From positions 1 through 9,840 of the forward strand of contig CANQRX010000049.1 in assembly GCA_947626425.1 (NCBI GenBank): a DNA stretch of 9,840 nt. The letters run 5' to 3'. Shown here in pieces: positions 1-5,439 of the stretch (position 1 is the first letter of the stretch; each line of letters opens with the position of its first letter). Origin of the DNA: an uncultured Bacilli bacterium. Lineage in GTDB: Bacteria > Bacillota_I > Bacilli_A > RF39 > UBA660. The notes beneath the pieces were generated by a model. The model searched no databases, was not told where the DNA came from, and worked only from the letters and a program-made list of their open reading frames with translations. The position numbers and the translations under genes are program-made.

Positions 1-1
1 A

Positions 2-49
2 TATACTGTTGATGAAATATTTGGTGAAGCTGGTGATGTTGCCTCTTAA
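2..49 (+). CDS. C-terminal tail of an unrecognised upstream gene (partial)
   Basis: An open frame enters from the left edge and encodes the last 15 residues YTVDEIFGEAGDVAS before TAA at 47-49. A terminator-like hairpin starts two bases later, which is why I prefer this frame. The neighbouring frame (3) also stays open to a TAA at 60-62, but that stop lies inside the hairpin and the peptide looks less like a normal gene end. The fragment is too short to name a family. Confidence 0.4.
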   Translation, partial: YTVDEIFGEAGDVAS

Positions 50-50
50 A

Positions 51-87
51 AAAACAGATTAAAAAATTGAGTTTTTTTAATCCGTTT
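51..87 (+). terminator. Intrinsic terminator of the upstream gene
   Basis: The A-rich arm 51-65 pairs with the T-rich arm 73-87 around a 7-nt loop. There is one A-C mismatch (56/82), and the arms carry CAGATT and AATCCG at their G/C-containing core. The T-run needed for release is part of the distal arm. The hairpin directly follows the TAA at 47-49. It should isolate the following surface-protein gene from upstream transcription, and no promoter is visible between hairpin and gene. Confidence 0.65.
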
Positions 88-1622
88 TGTCGTGCCATCT
101 CACTAGGACTGTGAATAGTAACGAAGGAACAATGTTATTATTAAGTAATACGGATGAAGTAACCCCAATTTTAGATAATACCTATAGTTCTCATAAATTA
201 ATGACAGGGTATTTAAGTCCAAATGAAACAAAAGATTTTGAATTAAGATTATGGATAGATAAAGATGCTGATGAAGGAGCAATATTAAAAACTTTTGCCA
301 GTAAAGTAACCATAACCAATGCTTATTTAGAGGAAGACAAAATACCACCAACAGCCACTTTAGATTTAGCAGTATGTGATATGACAATCACAGCTACGGG
401 AAGTGGAAAAGCTAGTCCAGACAAAACAATTTCCAAATATGAATATAAGATTGATGATGGTAATTGGGAACAAAATAGCAATGCTCAAAAAGAAATTATA
501 GTTGAAGAAAAAGGTTTGCATACTGTAGGTTTTAGAGTGACAGATAGTAAGGGTAATGTAAGTAATGAAGTAATTAAAGAAATTGAAGTAAAAGATGAAT
601 TAGCTAACATCTATGGCAAAGAAATACCAGTTATTACGTGTGGAACAAATAAAAATGGTTTGTATAAAGTTGAACATAAAGATGACACCGGATTAAGTGA
701 AGAAGGTTGGAAAAAAACAGAGTATCGTTTTGCCGGAGTAAATTATAAAGATGCCAATACTTCATATGTTCATAATTATGTAAACTTTAATGAAGAAAAG
801 TGGCGAATAATAGGTTTAGTTAATGTTAAAACTAAAGATGAAACTTATGAGCAACGATTAAAAATTGTTCGAACAGATGAAATCACTGACCAAAAAGATT
901 TTGGAAGTTATTATTGGGATACAAGTACAAATAATTGGAAAATATCAAAATTAAAAACAATGCTTAACGGTATTTACTATAATAGTACGAATGGAAATTG
1001 TTATATAAATAGTAGTACACCAGGTCAATGTGATTTTGAAAGTGGAAGTACATTACCCAAAGGATTAGATGAAACAGCCCGAGGAATGGTAGATGGAGAA
1101 GTTACATGGAATTTAGGAGGTACCAAAGATTATCAAAATTCAACAAATGGTTTAGTGACGAATTGGTATACCTATGAAAGAGGAACGACAGTGTATGATG
1201 ACAGTCAACCAACGGAGTGGACATTAAATGATGATGAATCAGAACATAAAGGAGTAGGGTTAATTTATCCGAGCGATTATGGATACGCAAGTCATGGAGG
1301 AAGCAAAGGAAGAGATTTTTGCTTTGCCAAAGAATTATTAAACTGGGATACAAAAGATTATAAAACAAACTGTGCCAATAACGATTGGTTAAAGCCAAGT
1401 AGTAGCTATTTATGGACGATTACGCCGGATTCGGGCCATTCCTACCGTGCGTTCCGTGTCACCTCGTCGGGGTATGTCAACAGCCACAACTACGGCGACG
1501 TCTATTACTCCGGCGTCGTCTGGCCCGTCGTGTATTTAAAAGATTCAGTACAAATTACTAATGGAAATGGTACTTTTGAAAATCCTTACAACCTTGAGTC
1601 GGTGCTGGTTAGCGAGTTTTAA
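87..1622 (+). CDS. N-terminally truncated variable surface protein with Ig-like and lectin-like domains (probable silent copy)
   Basis: Open frame of up to 511 codons. From TTG at 87 or GTG at 111 there is no signal peptide, membrane anchor or Shine-Dalgarno. AAGGAA at 124-129 is only 2 nt from the ATG at 132, and a terminator abuts the 5' end. The gene therefore looks headless. Residues about 10-82 (TVNSNEGTM onward) look like the end of a beta-rich surface domain. Residues 87-168 form an Ig/fibronectin-like module (YEYKIDDGNW, GFRVTDSKGNVS). From about 180 the protein parallels the gene at 8251-9604: NFNEEKWRIIGL (W239), GEVTWN, GLIYPSDYGYAS, then W.ITP and PVVYLK. Residues about 446-484 are encoded by a G+C-rich, adenine-poor block (see 1423-1540). 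By analogy with diversity-generating-retroelement targets this would be the variable face of a C-type-lectin fold, which is an inference. The last residues (ESVLVSEF) do not match the paralogue's ending. It could be a pseudogene or a donor cassette. Confidence 0.7.
   Translation: MSCHLTRTVNSNEGTMLLLSNTDEVTPILDNTYSSHKLMTGYLSPNETKDFELRLWIDKDADEGAILKTFASKVTITNAYLEEDKIPPTATLDLAVCDMTITATGSGKASPDKTISKYEYKIDDGNWEQNSNAQKEIIVEEKGLHTVGFRVTDSKGNVSNEVIKEIEVKDELANIYGKEIPVITCGTNKNGLYKVEHKDDTGLSEEGWKKTEYRFAGVNYKDANTSYVHNYVNFNEEKWRIIGLVNVKTKDETYEQRLKIVRTDEITDQKDFGSYYWDTSTNNWKISKLKTMLNGIYYNSTNGNCYINSSTPGQCDFESGSTLPKGLDETARGMVDGEVTWNLGGTKDYQNSTNGLVTNWYTYERGTTVYDDSQPTEWTLNDDESEHKGVGLIYPSDYGYASHGGSKGRDFCFAKELLNWDTKDYKTNCANNDWLKPSSSYLWTITPDSGHSYRAFRVTSSGYVNSHNYGDVYYSGVVWPVVYLKDSVQITNGNGTFENPYNLESVLVSEF
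1423..1540 (+). other. Putative hypervariable region (VR1) in the first surface-protein gene
   Basis: The block begins with CGCCGGATTC and ends with CCCGTCGTGTATTTAAA (1524-1540). Both strings recur at the ends of the matching block at 9429-9537. The 105 nt from 1428 to 1532 are about 61% G+C and only 15 are A, in a gene otherwise rich in A. None of these 35 codons ends in A; most end in C or G. The encoded segment has many Tyr, Ser, Gly, Asn and His residues before PVVYLK. Low A content, C-ending codons and a fixed 3' flank are what adenine-directed retroelement mutagenesis leaves behind. The template and reverse transcriptase are not in view. Confidence 0.6.
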
Positions 1623-1651
1623 AGGCGCAAAGGAAATGCTAATTTAAGACC

Positions 1652-1682
1652 TGACCTTGTCAAGTCTAGTGTGTAAATTTTT
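1652..1682 (+). repeat. Solo IS-end-like direct repeat, copy 1
   Basis: These 31 bases are identical to 9725-9755 in the same orientation. They begin TGACCTTGTCAAG and end GTGTGTAAATTTTT. The GA start, the GACTT-like core (as complement) and the TGTGTAAA block resemble terminal inverted repeats of the IS256 (Mutator-like) family as I remember them. No transposase or partner end is found next to this copy, so it is probably a remnant. Identity stops at 1683, directly before the promoter at 1687-1715. Confidence 0.6.
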
Positions 1683-1686
1683 TAAA

Positions 1687-1715
1687 TTGACTTAAGGAAT
1701 AATTGTTTGTATAAT
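1687..1715 (+). promoter_or_regulatory. Sigma-A promoter of the glycosyltransferase-yfhO operon
   Basis: TTGACT (1687-1692) and TATAAT (1710-1715) are separated by exactly 17 bp, a near-perfect housekeeping promoter. The start site would be near 1722, leaving a leader of only about 12 nt that holds the AGGTGA ribosome binding site (1724-1729) before ATG 1734. The promoter starts 4 bp after the IS-end-like repeat, so the element may have supplied or moved it. Confidence 0.8.
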
Positions 1716-1733
1716 TTTTGTCAGGTGATTGTG

Positions 1734-2699
1734 ATGTCTATTTCTCTTGTGGTGCCTTGTTATAATGAGGAAGAAAACATATTTCCTTTTTTTGAAAAAT
1801 GTTTGGAAGTCTTTAAAGAAGAAAAAGATATTGAATATATTTTTATAAATGATGGAAGTAAGGATTATACTTTTGGGAAGATTAAAGAACTTATTAAAAC
1901 TTATTCTAAATATAATATTATTGGCTTAAATTTTTCACGTAACTTTGGTAAAGAAGCAGCTATGTTAGCTGGTATGAAAAAAAGTAAGGGAGATTATGTA
2001 GCAATTATTGATGCTGATTTGCAACAAAATCCTAAATATGTAAAGGAAATGGTTAGATATTTAAATGAAAATCCTGATTGTGATGAAGTTGCTTGTTATC
2101 AAGAAAAACGAAAGGAATCTAAATTATTAATATTTTTTAAAAAAATGTTTTATTCTTTAATTAATAAATTAAGTGAAGTAAATTTTGAACCTAATGCATC
2201 TGATTTTCGTTTGTTAAGAAGAAATGTTGTTAATTCTTTAATTGAAATGGAAGAATATTATCGTTTTTCTAAAGGCCTTTTTTCTTTTGTGGGTTTTAAT
2301 ACTTATTATATGCCTTATCAAGTTGAAGAAAGACTTCATGGTAAATCTTCTTGGTCAATTATAGGTCTTTTTAAGTATGCTATTAATGGAATTATTAGTT
2401 TTTCCCTGATACCTTTAAAATTTGCGACAGTGTTTGGTTGTTTTTCATTTTTGCTTTCAATTATATATTTGTTATTTATTGTTGTTCAAAAGTTTACGGT
2501 AGGAATTGATATTATTGGTTATCCAACTGTTGTATGTTTAATTTTATTTTTTGGGGGTTTACAAATGATTTTTTTAGGAATTATTGGTGAATATTTAGGA
2601 AGAACATACATTGAATCGAAAAAACGACCAAAATATATCATTAAAAATGAGATTAATTTTAATAACTTACGGGGGGGGGGTACTAATGAAAAGAATTAA
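1734..2699 (+). CDS. GtrB/CsbB-type polyprenyl-phosphate glycosyltransferase (GT2, membrane-anchored)
   Basis: Predicted to transfer a sugar from a nucleotide-sugar donor to undecaprenyl phosphate on the cytoplasmic face, making the lipid-linked donor for envelope glycosylation. The 321 residues show a GT-A fold: SLVVPCYNEEENI (3-16), INDGS (38-42), IIDADLQQNP with the DAD metal site (91-100), SDFRLLRR (156-163) and HGKSSW (202-207). Two membrane helices (about 227-252 and 262-285) and the family-typical GEYLGRTYIESKKRPKYI (285-302) follow. I start at ATG 1734 because it has AGGTGA 5 nt upstream. The longer frame from 1707 would begin inside the -10 region. Two YfhO-family genes follow, the same pairing as CsbB/YfhO in lipoteichoic acid glycosylation of Bacillus and Staphylococcus. 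A G10 tract lies in codons 313-316 and the frame overlaps the next gene by 14 nt. The sugar is unknown. Confidence 0.88.
   Translation: MSISLVVPCYNEEENIFPFFEKCLEVFKEEKDIEYIFINDGSKDYTFGKIKELIKTYSKYNIIGLNFSRNFGKEAAMLAGMKKSKGDYVAIIDADLQQNPKYVKEMVRYLNENPDCDEVACYQEKRKESKLLIFFKKMFYSLINKLSEVNFEPNASDFRLLRRNVVNSLIEMEEYYRFSKGLFSFVGFNTYYMPYQVEERLHGKSSWSIIGLFKYAINGIISFSLIPLKFATVFGCFSFLLSIIYLLFIVVQKFTVGIDIIGYPTVVCLILFFGGLQMIFLGIIGEYLGRTYIESKKRPKYIIKNEINFNNLRGGGTNEKN
2671..2680 (+). repeat. G10 homopolymer tract at the glycosyltransferase/yfhO junction
   Basis: Ten consecutive Gs in DNA that is roughly 25% G+C. The tract lies in the last codons of the glycosyltransferase and ends 5 nt before the yfhO ATG at 2686. 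GGGGG can pair with the anti-Shine-Dalgarno CCUCC through a G-U wobble, so the tract is also the only visible ribosome binding site for yfhO. With 9 Gs the two frames fuse, with 10 they overlap by 14 nt, and with 11 the first gene ends at a TAA overlapping the ATG (TAATG). Slipped-strand length change is expected of such tracts. Confidence 0.85.
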
Positions 2700-5439
2700 A
2701 GCTTTTTTTTCAAGTGAGTTAGGATTGTTACTTGTTAAATACACTTTATTATTTTTTTTATGTTCAACTTTTATTGGCGGTATTTTTAGTCGTTATGGAA
2801 AAGAATTTATTTGGGGTGTGGATGGAATAGGCCAACATGTTATAAATTTAAGATACTTTAGAAGTATGCTTATTAATTTTTTTAAAACAGGTCATTTATC
2901 TTTTTTTACATGGAAAATTGGCGTTGGTTTTGATTTATATAGTAATTATGCTTATTATATATTAGGCGATTTTTTTTCATATTTAGCTGTTTTATTTCCA
3001 ACTAAGAGTATTGAAGTTTTATACGGTATTTTAATTTTTATAAGATTATATGCTGTTGGTTTATCCTTTATTGCTTATTGTCATTTTAAAAAAAGAGAAA
3101 CATTTTCAACTTTAATTGGAGCTTTAATGTATGTTTTTTGTATCTTTAGTTTTTATTCAGGATTTAGGCATCCTTATTTTCTTAATCCTTTGATTTTATT
3201 ACCTTTGTTATTAATGGGAATTGAAAAAGTAATTTTGGAAAATAAAATAACGTTTTACATTATAATTTTAGCGTTTACCTATATAGTCAATTTCTATTTT
3301 GCTTATTCTTTATCAATAATTATAGGTATTTATGGAATTATTTTAACAATTTGGAAGTATTATTCACAAGGACTAAAAAAAGTTATTCAAGTATTATTAA
3401 AAGTTTTAATGTATAGTTTAATTGGAATTATGATATCAGGTGTGGTATTAATTCCAACATTGATGGCATTTTTTAATTCGGAACGAGTGGGTACGAATGT
3501 TGTTTATCCTTATGATTTTAATTACTATCGTTTATTTTTAAGTCGAATACTTACTTCTGATAATTTAGGTTATAGTACAATTTTATCGGGGCAATCGTTA
3601 ATTGTTATAATTTTGCCTTTAGCAATTAGGCGGTGGCGTCAAAATAAGGCAATAATGTTTACAATGCTTATTTTAATAATTCCTCTTTTATGGTCTTTGG
3701 CAGGTTCGTTAATGGCGGGATTTAGTTTTCCTAACAATCGCTGGAGTTATGTTTTTTTGTTTTTCCTAGCTTATTTAACGACAGAGATTTTAACTTCCAA
3801 AATTAAACTGGATTGTAAGGACTATTATTTTATAGCAGGAGGCCTTTTAATTTTTTTCGGGTGGAATTTTCTTTTTGGAGTTGGCTTAAGTTATTATGTT
3901 GAAATGCAACTGGTTTTGGCAATTGTTTTTCTTTTAATTATTATTTATCAAAAGCAATTAAAAAAATGGTGGCAATTTCTTTTTTTAATTACTTATGTTT
4001 TTAATATTGTTTATAGTATAAATAAAGCTTTTGATATTGAAACAATGGGCGTTACAACCCCAACTGGTTTTATTGATCAAAATAGTTTAACTAATAAACT
4101 TAATACGAATAACGAGGCAATTGCTGATTATAGTGAAGCTTTAAAGTATATTAAAAATAATGACAATGGCTTTTATAGAATAAGTAAATATCCTTATGGG
4201 GAATACAACGAAAATTTTTCTTTAATGAAAAACTATAATTCAATTAGTCATTATTTATCGATAACTCCTCAAGTTTATAGTAATTTAAATGTTGATTTAA
4301 AAAATTTTGATTATTATTTAAGTTATGGTTTTCGGGATTTTAATTACCGGACGAAAATCACTACTTTGTTAGGAATTAAATATTTAATCCATGATAAAAG
4401 TAATGTTCTTCTTCCATATGGCTATAATAAAACGGATTATAAAGGTCCATCTTTTGTTTATCAAAATCAATATGCCTTACCGTTTGGAGTTTTATATACC
4501 AATTATATTAATGAAGAAGAATTTAATAATTTATCAAGTTTAGAAAAAGAAAGTAGTCTTTTAAAAACAACGATGTTAATGGAAAAACCAAAAACAATTG
4601 AATTAATAGAACAAAATAATTTAAATTTTAAAATTTCCGAAGTAAATTATGAAATAATTGATGAAAATAAAATTATAAATGATTCTAAAATAAATATAAC
4701 AAATGCGAAAAAAAATACTTTTAAAATTAAAATTGAACCTTTGGATAATAAAGAATTATATGTAGGTTTTGATAATTTAAATTTTGATGCTTATTCGAAA
4801 AAAGAAATAATTAATCTAAATATAAAAAACGATTTAGTTAATCAAGCTAAAGTTAAAAATAGTTATCGCTGGTATCAAAAAGATAATGGTTATGATTTAA
4901 AAATTGAATATAACAAAACTAATCAATATCGTTATATTAGAGATTATCGTAATAGTCCTTATTATATGAATATTTTTGATTTTTTAGTTAATTTGGGTTT
5001 TTATAATCAAGCAAATGATGAAATAATGATTTCTTTATCTAAAATTGGAAATTATTCTTTTGATAATCTTAAGGTTTATGCTGTAGGTTATGATGATTAT
5101 GAAGATGATATTAAAAAATTGCAAAAATCTAATTTTCAAGTTTTAGAAGTTAACGATGGTTATTTAAAAGGAAAAACTAATACTTTAGAAGACGGAATAC
5201 TTCAATTTCAAACTTTGTATAATAAAGGATTTAAAGTTTTTGTTGATGGTAAACAAGTAGAAACTTTAATTTCTAATAAATATTTTTTAGGAATTGAACT
5301 AACAAAAGGTTCTCATGAAATAATTTTGAAATATCGTAATCCAAATTTAAAAAAAGGTTTAATGATAAGTACTTTTGGGATTATGTTTTTAATAGGTTTA
5401 ATTGTTTATCGAAGAAAGATGGTGAAAAATGATGATTAA
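2686..5439 (+). CDS. YfhO-family membrane glycosyltransferase (GT-C fold), first of a tandem pair
   Basis: Predicted to move a sugar from the undecaprenyl-linked donor made by the preceding enzyme to an extracellular acceptor; in characterised Bacillota YfhO proteins this is lipoteichoic acid. The 917 residues start with a membrane helix (about 13-35) and an extracellular acidic loop, FIWGVDGIGQH, with D46, Q50 and H51, the probable catalytic region of a GT-C enzyme. About a dozen further helices run to about residue 460, with FRHPYFLNP and SFPNNRWSY as blocks shared with the next gene. A soluble beta-rich domain of about 430 residues follows (DNGFYRISKYPY, FNYRTKITTLLGIKYLI, SPYYMNI, DGILQFQTLY, FVDGKQV), then one C-terminal helix and a basic tail (YRRKMVK). 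I start at ATG 2686 (MKRIKAFF); 25 further codons upstream are open only because they overlap the glycosyltransferase. Its start region is governed by the G10 tract. Its end overlaps the next gene by 11 nt. Confidence 0.87.
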   Translation: MKRIKAFFSSELGLLLVKYTLLFFLCSTFIGGIFSRYGKEFIWGVDGIGQHVINLRYFRSMLINFFKTGHLSFFTWKIGVGFDLYSNYAYYILGDFFSYLAVLFPTKSIEVLYGILIFIRLYAVGLSFIAYCHFKKRETFSTLIGALMYVFCIFSFYSGFRHPYFLNPLILLPLLLMGIEKVILENKITFYIIILAFTYIVNFYFAYSLSIIIGIYGIILTIWKYYSQGLKKVIQVLLKVLMYSLIGIMISGVVLIPTLMAFFNSERVGTNVVYPYDFNYYRLFLSRILTSDNLGYSTILSGQSLIVIILPLAIRRWRQNKAIMFTMLILIIPLLWSLAGSLMAGFSFPNNRWSYVFLFFLAYLTTEILTSKIKLDCKDYYFIAGGLLIFFGWNFLFGVGLSYYVEMQLVLAIVFLLIIIYQKQLKKWWQFLFLITYVFNIVYSINKAFDIETMGVTTPTGFIDQNSLTNKLNTNNEAIADYSEALKYIKNNDNGFYRISKYPYGEYNENFSLMKNYNSISHYLSITPQVYSNLNVDLKNFDYYLSYGFRDFNYRTKITTLLGIKYLIHDKSNVLLPYGYNKTDYKGPSFVYQNQYALPFGVLYTNYINEEEFNNLSSLEKESSLLKTTMLMEKPKTIELIEQNNLNFKISEVNYEIIDENKIINDSKINITNAKKNTFKIKIEPLDNKELYVGFDNLNFDAYSKKEIINLNIKNDLVNQAKVKNSYRWYQKDNGYDLKIEYNKTNQYRYIRDYRNSPYYMNIFDFLVNLGFYNQANDEIMISLSKIGNYSFDNLKVYAVGYDDYEDDIKKLQKSNFQVLEVNDGYLKGKTNTLEDGILQFQTLYNKGFKVFVDGKQVETLISNKYFLGIELTKGSHEIILKYRNPNLKKGLMISTFGIMFLIGLIVYRRKMVKNDD

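Noticed and set aside
103..387. Minus-strand open frame opposite the first surface gene, and similar ones at 1102-1398, 5398-5589, 8895-9104 and 9138-9359
   Set aside because: All are antisense shadows of strongly supported + strand genes, with low-complexity, Leu/His/Tyr-rich translations and no start signals.
1647..1667. Small hairpin (AGAC-TGAC with a 3-nt loop) after the first surface gene as a terminator
   Set aside because: The stem is short with a mismatch and no T-run follows directly. The T-run at 1678-1683 is about 10 nt away and belongs to the IS-like repeat.
1707..1733. Earlier in-frame start of the glycosyltransferase (TTG at 1707)
   Set aside because: It precedes and overlaps the -10 element (1710-1715), so it would not be in the mRNA. 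ATG 1734 has a good ribosome binding site and gives the normal family N-terminus.
2611..2685. 25-codon N-terminal extension of the first YfhO
   Set aside because: It lies wholly within the glycosyltransferase coding sequence in another frame and has no membrane or family features. ATG 2686 starts a normal YfhO N-terminus.
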